A DNA stretch of 64,000 bases, taken from Pseudomonas urmiensis. Lineage in GTDB: Bacteria; Pseudomonadota; Gammaproteobacteria; Pseudomonadales; Pseudomonadaceae. The notes beneath the pieces are model-generated. The model saw nothing but the letters and a program-made list of their open reading frames with translations. It did not search any database and was not told where the DNA came from. Positions 1 through 8,344 of this stretch are shown here, in pieces. Position 1 is the first letter of the stretch. Every line of letters starts with the position of its first letter. Location of the stretch: the NCBI RefSeq assembly GCF_014268815.2, contig NZ_JABWRE020000001.1, positions 1,369,001-1,433,000 of the forward strand, written 5' to 3'. The position numbers and the translations under genes are program-made.

Positions 1-273
1 TTGCCGATCATGATCATTGCCGTGATCGCTGCCGTGATCGTGATGATGGTTGCGGCCGATCCGCTGGCCAACTTCATCAACGACAACCCGACGGTAGTCA
101 TGCTGGCCTTGGGCTTCCTGATCATGATCGGTATGACCCTGATCGCTGAAGGTTTCGGTGCGCATGTACCGAAGGGCTATGTGTATGCGGCGATGGCCTT
201 CTCGACCGTGATCGAGATGCTCAACATCTTCGCTCGTCGGGCGCGGTTGAAGCGTGAGGCGGCTGAAGGTTAA
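1..273 (+). CDS. TerC-family integral membrane protein, 3' end only
   Basis: The reading frame is open from the first base, so only the last 90 codons of a longer gene are seen. The peptide is very hydrophobic, with two or three membrane segments, and has the TerC-family C-terminal pattern: '[16 protein letters not shown]', then '[22 protein letters not shown]', then a basic tail '[14 protein letters not shown]'. TerC-type proteins are inner-membrane proteins linked to metal handling and tellurium resistance, but the substrate of chromosomal copies is often unknown. The true start lies upstream of the window, so the methionine-like TTG at base 1 should not be taken as the start. Family assignment is by recall of the motif. 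Confidence 0.7.
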   Translation: MPIMIIAVIAAVIVMMVAADPLANFINDNPTVVMLALGFLIMIGMTLIAEGFGAHVPKGYVYAAMAFSTVIEMLNIFARRARLKREAAEG

Positions 274-364
274 GCAACAGTTAGCTGCAAGTTGCACTTA
301 GTATTGGGGCCGCAAAGCGGCCCCAAGTCTTTTAAGAGCAATTGCAGTTAGGGGCGGTGAAGGC

Positions 365-541
365 TCAATGCGCCCCAGCATGCCGTCGAGCGCGGCGCAC
401 AGACTGCTGCTTGGGTTGGACCTGCGGCGGCAGGTGATGGTGCGAGTGACGACGCACGATGCGCAGTACACCCCAGAGCATGGCGGCAGCGACACTGATC
501 CACATACCCACCAGCATAAGAATTGCCATTGTCAGGCTCAT
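365..541 (-). CDS. Small membrane protein, 58 aa, His-rich tail
   Basis: A 58-codon frame starts at ATG 541 with a perfect GGAGG just upstream on the minus strand. Its N-terminal half is one hydrophobic helix ('MAILMLVGMWISVAAAMLWG'). The C-terminal half is basic and contains 'RRHSHHHLPPQ', a cluster of four histidines. The layout suggests a single-pass inner-membrane miniprotein with a cytoplasmic basic tail. It lies alone and convergent with the TerC-like gene. I do not recognise a family; the His cluster could bind metal, but that is inference. It is below the size cut-off of many gene finders. Confidence 0.55.
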   Translation of the reverse strand: MSLTMAILMLVGMWISVAAAMLWGVLRIVRRHSHHHLPPQVQPKQQSVRRARRHAGAH

Positions 542-754
542 GTGTGCCTCCTTCTCTCAGGCAAGCCCCAGGCTCGCCCTCCAGACACTGCTTTAGTCTA
601 GCTTGCCCCCTGTGACGTTCCATTGACCAAAGGTCTATCCCTTGGGTCGATTTGTTCCAAGCCGGTGTCGGACTATACCCATGCGCGTCTGCGATCTATG
701 ATCTGTGCCCACGGCCGGGCGCTGCCTGCCTGGCATCCAGACAAGCGAGTGTCC

Positions 755-1441
755 ATGTTGCAACAACCCCTCAAGTCGTCGGGCAGCCTGCCGCGTCATA
801 TCCTCGCTGCGTGTCTGCTGATCGCCAGCCTGGCTGGTTGCGCGGGCGGCCCTGCGCCTGCATCCAAGGGCCTGCCACAGCGGGTCGAAATCAGCAGCGT
901 GCCGTTCTTTCGTGGCAATGCCAACCACAGTGGGGCCATGGCCCTGGCAATGGCTTTGTCCCAGCAGGGCGTGCGCATTACCCCAGGCTTGCTCGATAAA
1001 CCCCTGAACTTGCCACAAGGCGTTGACTCGCTGCAGACGACCATTCCTGCTGCTGCGCGTGACTACGGCATGTTGGTCTACCCGTTGGACCCGCGCCTGG
1101 ATGCCTTGTTGGCACAGGTGGCCGCCGGTAATCCAGTCTTGCTGCGCTATCAGGAAGGCGCTGCCTGGTGGAGCGAGCCGCGTTACGCCGTGTTGGTCGG
1201 TTATGACAGTTACAAGCAACGGGTGCTGCTGCGCTCGGGCATGCATCGGCGCCAGCTGATGGCGTTCGACGACTTTGCCGCGGCGTGGGAGAGTGCAGGG
1301 AGTTGGGCGGTGCTCGTGCAATCACCACTGCAATTGCCAGCCCAAGTAGATCGCCAGCGCTGGCTGAAGGCCGCGGACGAACTGGCCCGCGCAGGCCAGG
1401 AAACTGCCGCCAAGCAGGCCATTAGCAGTATCGGCCAGTAA
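755..1441 (+). CDS. C39-peptidase-like lipoprotein lacking catalytic residues
   Basis: A lipoprotein of 228 residues. The start at ATG 755 is chosen because it puts a short basic N-terminus before a hydrophobic run and the lipobox 'SLAGC' (residues about 24-28); the frame is open further upstream without a signal. The mature part follows the PA2778-type family of C39-like cysteine peptidases: 'VPFF', an N-terminal active-site helix, 'DPRLDALLAQVAAGNPVLL', 'YAVLVGYD', and 'RSGMHRRQLM'. Where relatives have QCG the sequence reads HSG, and where they have HYAV it reads RYAV, so both the Cys and the His of the catalytic dyad appear lost. It probably acts as a binding or structural protein in the envelope. 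The neighbouring genes are unrelated. Confidence 0.65.
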   Translation: MLQQPLKSSGSLPRHILAACLLIASLAGCAGGPAPASKGLPQRVEISSVPFFRGNANHSGAMALAMALSQQGVRITPGLLDKPLNLPQGVDSLQTTIPAAARDYGMLVYPLDPRLDALLAQVAAGNPVLLRYQEGAAWWSEPRYAVLVGYDSYKQRVLLRSGMHRRQLMAFDDFAAAWESAGSWAVLVQSPLQLPAQVDRQRWLKAADELARAGQETAAKQAISSIGQ

Positions 1442-1537
1442 CTCAAGACATAAAAAAGCCCACTCCTACCAAGACCCTATCGTCCGTGTAGAAGCGGGCT
1501 CTCCCGCGATGAGGCTGTTAAAGCCCCCGTACCTCTA

Positions 1538-2821
1538 TTAGAAGCCCAGGCGATCGCGCAGGCTGTAGTACCAGGCACCCATGGCGCTGAACGGTACGCG
1601 CAGCAGCTGGCCACCCGGGAACGGGTAGTGCGGCAGGCCGGCGAAGGCATCGAAACGCTCTGCCTGGCCACGCAAGGCCTCAGCCAGCACTTTGCCCGCC
1701 AAGTGGGTGTAGGTCACGCCGTGACCCGAGCAGCCCTGCGAGTAATAGATGTTGTCGCCGATGCGACCGACTTGCGGCAGGCGCGACAAGGTCAGAAGGA
1801 AGTTACCGGTCCAGGCGAAGTCGATCTTCACATCTTTGAGCTGCGGGAAGGCCTTGAGCATCTTCGGCCGGATGATCGCCTCGATGTTGGCCGGGTCGCG
1901 CGCGCCGTAGACCACGCCACCACCGAAGATCAAGCGCTTGTCGCCCGTCAGGCGGTAGTAGTCGAGCAGGTAGTTGCAGTCTTCGACGCAGTAGTCTTGT
2001 GGCAGCAGCGTGCGCGCCAGCTCATCGCTCAGTGGCTCGGTGGTGATGACTTGGGTGCCGCACGGCATCGACTTGGAGGCCAGCTCAGGGACCAGGTTGC
2101 CCAGGTAAGCGTTGCCCGCAACGATGATGAACTTGGCACGGACTTTACCCTGCGGTGTATGAACCACTGGATTGGCGCCGCGCTCGATGCGCACAGCTGG
2201 AGTCTGCTCGTAGATCACGCCACCCAGCGATTCGACCGCTGCCGCTTCGCCCAGCGCCAGGTTGAGCGGGTGGATATGGCCGCCGCTCATGTCCAGCATG
2301 CCGCCGACATAGCTATCGCAAGCGACCACTTCGCGGATGCGTTTTTGGTCCATCAGCTCTAGTTGGGTGTGGCCGTAGCGTTCCCACAGGCGCTTTTGCG
2401 ATTCCAGGTGGCCCATCTGCTTGCTGGTCAGTGCAGCGAATACGCCGCCATCTTTGAGGTCACACTGGATGTTGTACTTGGCCACGCGCTCACGGATGAT
2501 GCGTCCGCCTTCAAAGGCCATCGCGCCCAGCAGTTCGGCTTGCTTGGGGCCGACGGTGCGTTCGATGACGTCGATATCACGGCTGTAGCTGTTGACGATC
2601 TGACCGCCGTTGCGGCCCGATGCGCCGAAGCCAACTTTGGCCGCCTCGACGATGGTCACCTTGAAGCCGTTTTCAAGCAGGAACAATGCGCTGGAAAGAC
2701 CGGTGTAGCCGGCACCGATTACGCAGATATCAGTCTCCACCTCACCCTGCAGCGCCGGACGTGGCGGCACCGGGTTAGCCGAGGCGGCGTAGTAGGACTG
2801 GGGGTAGGGGGTATTGGCCAT
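1538..2821 (-). CDS. puuB: PuuB-like FAD-dependent gamma-glutamylputrescine oxidase
   Basis: This 427-residue protein is the usual length for the PuuB/DadA-type FAD oxidoreductases. The N-terminal Rossmann motif 'VIGAGYTGLSSALFL' (residues about 35-49) binds FAD, and 'GASGRNGGQIV' is typical of the PuuB branch. A C-terminal 'YSQGCSGHGVTYTHLAGK' motif contacts the flavin. PuuB oxidises gamma-glutamylputrescine in polyamine breakdown, producing the aldehyde, ammonia and peroxide. Pseudomonads carry several paralogues acting on different amines, so the exact substrate is open. It stands alone in opposite orientation to the tRNA-Val units, with an A/T-rich 160-base upstream region. Confidence 0.75.
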   Translation of the reverse strand: MANTPYPQSYYAASANPVPPRPALQGEVETDICVIGAGYTGLSSALFLLENGFKVTIVEAAKVGFGASGRNGGQIVNSYSRDIDVIERTVGPKQAELLGAMAFEGGRIIRERVAKYNIQCDLKDGGVFAALTSKQMGHLESQKRLWERYGHTQLELMDQKRIREVVACDSYVGGMLDMSGGHIHPLNLALGEAAAVESLGGVIYEQTPAVRIERGANPVVHTPQGKVRAKFIIVAGNAYLGNLVPELASKSMPCGTQVITTEPLSDELARTLLPQDYCVEDCNYLLDYYRLTGDKRLIFGGGVVYGARDPANIEAIIRPKMLKAFPQLKDVKIDFAWTGNFLLTLSRLPQVGRIGDNIYYSQGCSGHGVTYTHLAGKVLAEALRGQAERFDAFAGLPHYPFPGGQLLRVPFSAMGAWYYSLRDRLGF

Positions 2822-2981
2822 GCTCGAGAAACCTCGTGTTTTATATTTTTAACGAATGTACCGATGCTATCAATAATAATAAACACCCGCTAGTCGTATG
2901 GTGAAAATCCTTTACGAGCGGCGCTTCTTTAGTCGTGAGCAATAACGTTTAAGATTCAGGGGGTTAGCGTGAAAAAAAGTG

Positions 2982-3009
2982 TTGACAGCTAATCTGGAAT
3001 GCGTAGAAT
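2982..3009 (+). promoter_or_regulatory. Sigma-70 promoter of first tRNA-Val
   Basis: A perfect -35 TTGACA (2982-2987) and a -10 TAGAAT (3004-3009) are separated by 16 bases. The C-rich GCGCCCC downstream of the -10 resembles the discriminator of stable-RNA promoters under stringent control. Confidence 0.75.
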
Positions 3010-3021
3010 GCGCCCCACGAC

Positions 3022-3098
3022 AGGCACATAGCTCAGTTGGTTAGAGCACCACCTTGACATGGTGGGGGTCGTTGGTTCGAGTCCAATTGTGCCTACCA
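3022..3098 (+). tRNA. tRNA-Val (anticodon GAC)
   Basis: A 77-base cloverleaf with CCA encoded. The acceptor stem pairs AGGCACA with TGTGCCT, the D-arm contains AGCTCAGTTGGTTAGAGC, the anticodon stem CCACC/GGTGG encloses TTGACAT, giving anticodon GAC, and the T-arm has GGTTCGAGTCC. It reads GUC/GUU codons. It is the first of two near-identical copies 271 bases apart. Confidence 0.95.
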
Positions 3099-3108
3099 AA
3101 TCGAAGAA

Positions 3109-3135
3109 GGGCGATCCGAAAGGATTGCCCTTTTT
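3109..3135 (+). terminator. Terminator after first tRNA-Val
   Basis: GGGCGATCC pairs with GGATTGCCC around a GAAA loop, followed by five T. One G-T pair distinguishes it from the second copy. Confidence 0.85.
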
Positions 3136-3249
3136 GCATTCCGGCGGGTGGCTTTTGCCTCGTGGCTGCGGCGCTTTCGCGGGCAGGCTCGCTGCCCTAG
3201 GCTCAGTTACTGCAAATCGCAAAGTTTTTGATTTTTCTGAAAAAAACGC

Positions 3250-3278
3250 TTTACAGCTTGGTGCATCACTCGTAATAT
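3250..3278 (+). promoter_or_regulatory. Sigma-70 promoter of second tRNA-Val
   Basis: -35 TTTACA (3250-3255) and -10 TAATAT (3273-3278) with a 17-base spacer, followed by the same GCGCCCC discriminator as the first unit. The elements differ from the first promoter, so the two copies may differ in strength. Confidence 0.65.
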
Positions 3279-3292
3279 GCGCCCCACACGAC

Positions 3293-3369
3293 AGGCACAT
3301 AGCTCAGTTGGTTAGAGCACCACCTTGACATGGTGGGGGTCGTTGGTTCGAGTCCAATTGTGCCTACCA
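3293..3369 (+). tRNA. tRNA-Val (anticodon GAC), second copy
   Basis: Same 77-base sequence as the copy at 3022, with anticodon GAC and encoded CCA. It has its own promoter and terminator, so it is an independent transcription unit, not part of one polycistronic tRNA precursor. Confidence 0.95.
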
Positions 3370-3379
3370 AATCAGAAGA

Positions 3380-3406
3380 GGGCGATCCGAAAGGATCGCC
3401 CTTTTT
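3380..3406 (+). terminator. Terminator after second tRNA-Val
   Basis: GGGCGATCC and GGATCGCCC form a perfect nine-pair stem around GAAA, followed by TTTTT. Confidence 0.9.
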
Positions 3407-3507
3407 GCATTTCGCATTCCAGTTGGAAATACCCTGCGGCAGCCTGCCCATCGGCGGGAGAGGGGCGTCATGCTAGACTGCGGCCCTTCGAATTTGGAGA
3501 TACACGC

Positions 3508-4077
3508 GTGCGCAAACTGGCAGTGGTAATGGCAGTGCTGGCCCTGGCGGGCTGTAACAACGAAGTTGACGGCGTGCATAAAAAGGTGGCCGAACACCTG
3601 AGCAATCCCAAGACCGCCAAGTTCGCCAACGTGCGCTTCGACACCCAGGGTTCCATCTGTGGTCAGTTCCGCGGCAAAGACGATGCGGGCAAGTTTGAGG
3701 CCTATCGCAGCTACGTGGCGATCAAGCACGATGGCCAGTACGAAATTATCGTCGATGACACCGGCAATAATCTGCGCATTCGTGAGATCTGCGGCGGTGC
3801 CGACTTGCAGCGGCGTGCCGAGGCAGTGGCAGATCAGCCGGCGCCTGAAGGTTGGGATGTGGAAGTGATCCAGGGGGCCAACATGGGCGCCTTGAGCGAC
3901 ATGACTGCGCGCCTGATCGAGAAGGGCATCCCCTCTTCGGTCGAATACCGAGATGGCAAGCCGGTGGTATTGATGGGGCCTTTCCCGACCAAAGAAGAGG
4001 CTGAGGCGCGCAAGGCCGATGTCATGGCGCGGCAGGGTACTGATTCGATCGTTATTCAGCACGGCGTCCAGCGCTGA
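3508..4077 (+). CDS. SPOR-domain lipoprotein
   Basis: A 189-residue protein starting at GTG 3508, chosen because GGAGA lies at the right distance upstream and because it gives a proper lipoprotein signal 'VLALAGC' with the acylated Cys at about residue 15. The C-terminal third (about 115-185) reads 'GWDVEVIQGANMGALSDMTA' and 'VVLMGPFPTKEEAEARKADV', the alternating pattern of SPOR domains, which bind denuded peptidoglycan glycan strands at division sites. Nothing in the middle region is recognised. It is a single gene transcribed away from the tRNA units. SPOR proteins of this size are often accessory division or cell-wall proteins. Confidence 0.7.
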   Translation: MRKLAVVMAVLALAGCNNEVDGVHKKVAEHLSNPKTAKFANVRFDTQGSICGQFRGKDDAGKFEAYRSYVAIKHDGQYEIIVDDTGNNLRIREICGGADLQRRAEAVADQPAPEGWDVEVIQGANMGALSDMTARLIEKGIPSSVEYRDGKPVVLMGPFPTKEEAEARKADVMARQGTDSIVIQHGVQR

Positions 4078-4102
4078 GCTTCATTGGCTTTCCGGACTCT
4101 TT

Positions 4103-4179
4103 CGCGGGGCAAGCCCGCTCCCACGCCGATCGCGCCAACCTTTCGTTTGTGGTGAGCCTGTGGGAGCGGGCTTGCCCCG
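4103..4179. repeat. Inverted REP-element pair
   Basis: The arm at 4103-4124 (CGCGGGGCAAGCCCGCTC...) is repeated in inverse orientation at 4160-4179 (GTGGGAGCGGGCTTGCCCCG), about 35 bases apart. The sequence type matches the REP elements scattered between genes in P. putida-group genomes. The pair sits between the SPOR lipoprotein and the HD gene and could fold into a large hairpin in RNA. Confidence 0.75.
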
Positions 4180-4289
4180 GGATGAGGCCCACATCCGCGA
4201 TAGAGCCTACGCTTGCCATGCGCGGGCTGTCCTGCAACGCCCGTCCCAGCTATGCTTGCCCCTGAGGGCGCAGAGCAGGGAGGGGCCTC

Positions 4290-4715
4290 ATGTCTACACT
4301 GGAGCGGGCCATCGTTGTGGCCGCCAGAGCGCATGAAGGGCAGTACGACAAGGGTGGCGCGGCGTATATCCTTCACCCGTTGCGGGTGATGATGCGGGTG
4401 TCCACGCCTGAGCAGCGCATTGTAGCCGTGCTTCACGACGTGTTGGAGGACACCCAGCTGACCGTTGCCGATCTAGCACGCGAAGGTTTTCCACTGAAGA
4501 TTCTCGCGGCGCTGCTGTCGCTGAGTCGGCGCAGGGGGGAGAGCTACGAGGCATTCGTGGTGCGCCTGGGTGATGATCCATTGGCCAGAGAGGTCAAGTT
4601 GGCCGACCTTGCCGACAATAGCGATCTCACCCGCATTGCGTGTCCAGGGCCTGCTGACTTGGCCAGGTTGATCCGTTATCAGGAGGCCAGCGCCTACTTG
4701 CAGGCGCTGGCTTGA
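4290..4715 (+). CDS. HD-domain hydrolase, small alarmone hydrolase-like
   Basis: A 141-residue protein built almost entirely of one HD fold. The metal-binding signature is complete: 'ILHPLRVM' (first His), 'AVLHDVLEDT' (the HD pair plus the ED pair typical of RelA/SpoT-type (p)ppGpp hydrolases), and 'KLADLADN' (final Asp). The length and lack of synthetase or TGS domains resemble Mesh1-type small alarmone hydrolases. The likely reaction is 3'-pyrophosphate removal from (p)ppGpp, but other nucleotide substrates are known in this group. It is a single gene, convergent with the endonuclease gene only 3 bases away. Confidence 0.6.
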   Translation: MSTLERAIVVAARAHEGQYDKGGAAYILHPLRVMMRVSTPEQRIVAVLHDVLEDTQLTVADLAREGFPLKILAALLSLSRRRGESYEAFVVRLGDDPLAREVKLADLADNSDLTRIACPGPADLARLIRYQEASAYLQALA

Positions 4716-4718
4716 ACT

Positions 4719-5411
4719 TCAGCTGCAGGCCTTGAGGTTCACCGGACCGACAAACTCGTTGCCGCGCCCCATCACGCAGGCCACCTGCTGATTACGTTGC
4801 AGCTCCCAGGTTTGCGGCGGGTAGGTCTTGTTCCAGGCTTCGAACAGTTGCCGGTCCTGTTTGGACAGGCGCAAGTTGTACTGCTTGCTCATATAGAAGT
4901 AGGTGCGCGCGATCATCCCGCGGATCGAAGGCCGCGGCATGACTTTCTTGGCCTTGAAATCCACTTGGGTCAGGCAGCTGCCATATTGCCCATGCTGCTC
5001 CGGTAGCCAGCCGAAACTGTAGTTGCTGCGGTCGCCATTCACCTCGCCAATACTGGGTACCAAGTTGTGCAGGTCAGCTTCTGCACGCTTGTACACGGTG
5101 TCATTGCGCGAGCAATTCTTGCGTCCGCCGTCTTGCCAGCACTGGCGTTGATGGCCAATCTGCCAGGCCGGAACGATGTGCTCCCATTCAATGCGCGAGG
5201 CGCGCTGGGCATTCTTGCGCGGCTGGTAACCGCAGGAGGCCAGGTCAACTTTGTTGCCGTTGTACTTGCAGCCGCAATAGAACTCGGTGGATTGCGGTGC
5301 ATATAGCCGCCACGCGACCTTCTTGGCTTCCTGGAAGGTGCGCGGGGCGTCGGCGTGGGCAATGGGGGTGGTAAACAGCAGGCAAGCGGCGGCGAAAAGT
5401 GAAACTCTCAT
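4719..5411 (-). CDS. Endonuclease I family secreted nuclease
   Basis: A 230-residue protein with a clean signal peptide (cleavage after 'PIAHA', residue about 20), so it acts in the periplasm or outside. It follows the EndA/NucM family: 'FYCGCKYNGNKVDLASCGY', the beta-beta-alpha metal motif 'RIEWEHIVPAW' with the catalytic His, 'EADLHNLVPSIGEVNGDRSN', and 'KPMPRPSIRG'-like 'KVMPRPSIRGMIAR'. Many cysteines suggest disulphides. Such enzymes cut DNA and RNA non-specifically. It follows the DUF1654 gene by 6 bases on the same strand, so it should share the LexA-type promoter and be DNA-damage inducible. Confidence 0.8.
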   Translation of the reverse strand: MRVSLFAAACLLFTTPIAHADAPRTFQEAKKVAWRLYAPQSTEFYCGCKYNGNKVDLASCGYQPRKNAQRASRIEWEHIVPAWQIGHQRQCWQDGGRKNCSRNDTVYKRAEADLHNLVPSIGEVNGDRSNYSFGWLPEQHGQYGSCLTQVDFKAKKVMPRPSIRGMIARTYFYMSKQYNLRLSKQDRQLFEAWNKTYPPQTWELQRNQQVACVMGRGNEFVGPVNLKACS

Positions 5412-5417
5412 GTGCGA

Positions 5418-5660
5418 TCAATCTTCCTTCGGCACGGTCCAGAAGATTTGCACGCCGCCGTCATCGCGGTGGGCGAGGGTGACGTTGTCGTTCTCGGCGA
5501 TCTCATCGAGCAGGGTTGCCCAGTCTTCGGGCAGTTCATGTTCAAGGCGGAAGATCAGTGCAGCGCGGCTGCGCTGGGCGGTAGGGCTGTTGATGATCTT
5601 CTGAATGCGCTCCCCAAGCAGCTGATAGGGCGTAGGGGTGGCTTGAGAGGTACTGGCCAT
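5418..5660 (-). CDS. DUF1654 family protein
   Basis: An 80-residue cytoplasmic protein with the DUF1654 pattern: 'YQLLGERIQKIINSP', 'RAALIFRLEHELPEDWATLLDEI', and a C-terminal 'VQIFWTVP'. The family is almost confined to Pseudomonas and its role is unknown. ATG 5660 is supported by AAGGA eight bases upstream. A perfect LexA-type palindrome lies 20 bases before the start, and the endonuclease gene follows directly, so the pair is probably an SOS-induced operon. A regulator or inhibitor role linked to the nuclease is possible but not shown. Confidence 0.75.
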   Translation of the reverse strand: MASTSQATPTPYQLLGERIQKIINSPTAQRSRAALIFRLEHELPEDWATLLDEIAENDNVTLAHRDDGGVQIFWTVPKED

Positions 5661-5679
5661 TGGGCTTTTCCTTGTTTTG

Positions 5680-5695
5680 CTGTATGCGCATACAG
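5680..5695 (-). promoter_or_regulatory. LexA operator (SOS box)
   Basis: CTGTATGCGCATACAG is a perfect 16-base palindrome with the CTG-N10-CAG spacing of the gammaproteobacterial LexA box. It sits just upstream of the DUF1654-endonuclease pair. Confidence 0.8.
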
Positions 5696-5845
5696 TATTT
5701 CACTGTAGGTTATTTCGCAACAGCATGTAAGTCGAAAAGCCTATAAGACCGTGGTAGAAGGTTTCGTTCCGAGCAATTCGAGATCTTGCTTACTCAAAAG
5801 AAGGTAAAAGCTGATTGCTCTTGGGGCGGGCCTGCCCGGGCGATA

Positions 5846-5872
5846 GGGTCGCAATGGTTCACATTGCGACCC
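5846..5872. repeat. Perfect hairpin downstream of ansB
   Basis: GGGTCGCAATG and CATTGCGACCC form an 11-pair stem with a five-base loop, 15 bases after the asparaginase stop codon on the minus strand. There is no long T run, so it is either a weak terminator or an mRNA 3'-end stabiliser. Confidence 0.5.
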
Positions 5873-5886
5873 CACTCACGCGCCTA

Positions 5887-7005
<1,119 letters not shown>

Positions 7006-7284
7006 TTATGAGTCGCACAGCTGTGAAGGCAGTTTTCGTACCAGATAGCGGCAGCATCCTGTTGAACCAGCAGCAATTGCTTCTTTGTCAATTCGCCCCC
7101 CTCAGGTATAGGGGAAAGCAGGGGTGTGTGCGAAGTCTACGGCCGATGTTTCGAGCAGCAAAAACCAGGCAGCAGCCACCGTCATTCGGCTTCCCGAACA
7201 AGCGTAGGAAAAGATGTTCGGTTTTCCGGGTATTTTCCGGATATTCTCCACGCTCATGGCCAGGCGACACTACGGCAGAGGGAT

Positions 7285-7313
7285 TTGACAAACGCGGGTC
7301 TTGTTTCCATAGT
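7285..7313 (+). promoter_or_regulatory. Probable rbs operon promoter
   Basis: A perfect -35 TTGACA (7285-7290) and a -10-like CATAGT (7308-7313), 17-base spacer, lie eight bases before the palindromic operator. The rest of the 6976-7370 gap shows no further gene; it holds the divergent asparaginase and ribose upstream regions. Confidence 0.5.
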
Positions 7314-7320
7314 TATTTAC

Positions 7321-7334
7321 CGCAAACGTTTGCG
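7321..7334 (+). promoter_or_regulatory. RbsR-type operator
   Basis: CGCAAACGTTTGCG is a perfect 14-base palindrome of the LacI/PurR/RbsR type, placed just downstream of the promoter and 36 bases before rbsB. RbsR is encoded in the same operon, so negative autoregulation with ribose as inducer is expected. Confidence 0.75.
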
Positions 7335-7370
7335 ATCCGATAAAAAACACAAAATTCGGAGTCATCTTCC

Positions 7371-8324
7371 ATGAAACTGCCGTTCCCCGCTCGTCTGTTG
7401 ACCCTCGCTGTCGTCTCCACGCTGTCCTTGGCATTGCCTTTCTCGGTTAAGGCTGAAGACAAACCTAAAGTCGCCTTGGTGATGAAGTCGCTGGCCAACG
7501 AGTTCTTCCGCACCATGGAAGACGGGGCCAAGGACTACCAGAAACAGCACCCCAACGACTTCGACCTGGTGCCCAACGGCATCAAGGACGAGTCCGATAC
7601 CGGCAACCAGATCCGCATCGTCGAGCAGATGATCGCCACCGGCGCCAAGGCCCTGGTAATTGCTCCTGCGGACTCCAAAGCCCTGGTGCCGGTGATCAAG
7701 AAGGCCATGGACGCGGGCATCACCGTGGTCAATATCGACAACCGCCTCGACCCCGAGGTGCTCAAGAGCAAGAACCTCAGCGTGCCGTTCGTTGGCCCCG
7801 ACAACCGCAAGGGCGCGCGCCTGGTCGGTGATTACCTGGCCAAAGAGAAGCTCAAGGCGGGTGATCAGGTCGGCATCATCGAAGGCGTACCGACCACCAC
7901 CAACGCCCAGCAGCGCACCGCCGGCTTCAAAGATGCCATGGACGCTGCGCAGATGAAGGTCGTCTCGGTGCAGTCGGGCAACTGGGAGATCGACAAGGGC
8001 AATGCCGTGGCCGCCGCCATGCTCAACGAATACCCTGAACTCAAGGCGCTGCTGGCGGGTAACGACAGTATGGCCCTGGGCGCGGTGTCTGCGGTACGTG
8101 CCGCTGGCAAGACTGGGCAAGTGCAGGTGGTTGGCTACGACAACATCAATGCCATCAAGCCGATGCTCGAGGATGGCCGCGTGCTCGCCACCCTCGACCA
8201 AGATGCCAAGAAACAAGCGGTCTACGGCATTCAGGCGGCGCTGCAGATGATCAAGGGCGAAAAGCCTGAAGTGGATGCCGATAACGTCATCCAGACGCCG
8301 GTCGAACTGATCACCAAGCCTTGA
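7371..8324 (+). CDS. rbsB: Ribose ABC transporter, periplasmic binding protein
   Basis: A 317-residue periplasmic binding protein with a signal peptide ending at about residue 28 ('PFSVKAED'). The body follows the ribose/galactose type-1 fold: 'KVALVMKSLANEFFRTMEDGAKDY', 'VNIDNRLDP', 'VGPDNRKGARLVGDYL', 'GNDSMALGAVSAVRAAG', 'VVGYDNINAIKPML'. It captures D-ribose for the RbsAC permease. It opens the operon rbsBACRKD and overlaps the next frame's upstream region; stop and the following ATG are 21 bases apart. Its codon use matches the core genome. Confidence 0.9.
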   Translation: MKLPFPARLLTLAVVSTLSLALPFSVKAEDKPKVALVMKSLANEFFRTMEDGAKDYQKQHPNDFDLVPNGIKDESDTGNQIRIVEQMIATGAKALVIAPADSKALVPVIKKAMDAGITVVNIDNRLDPEVLKSKNLSVPFVGPDNRKGARLVGDYLAKEKLKAGDQVGIIEGVPTTTNAQQRTAGFKDAMDAAQMKVVSVQSGNWEIDKGNAVAAAMLNEYPELKALLAGNDSMALGAVSAVRAAGKTGQVQVVGYDNINAIKPMLEDGRVLATLDQDAKKQAVYGIQAALQMIKGEKPEVDADNVIQTPVELITKP

Positions 8325-8344
8325 GCCCAGCAGGAGATACGGCC

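Noticed and set aside
3022..3369. Repeated tRNA-Val as boundaries of a small insertion
   Set aside because: The 195 bases between hold only a terminator, a REP-like piece and a promoter; each copy is a full unit, so simple duplication explains it.
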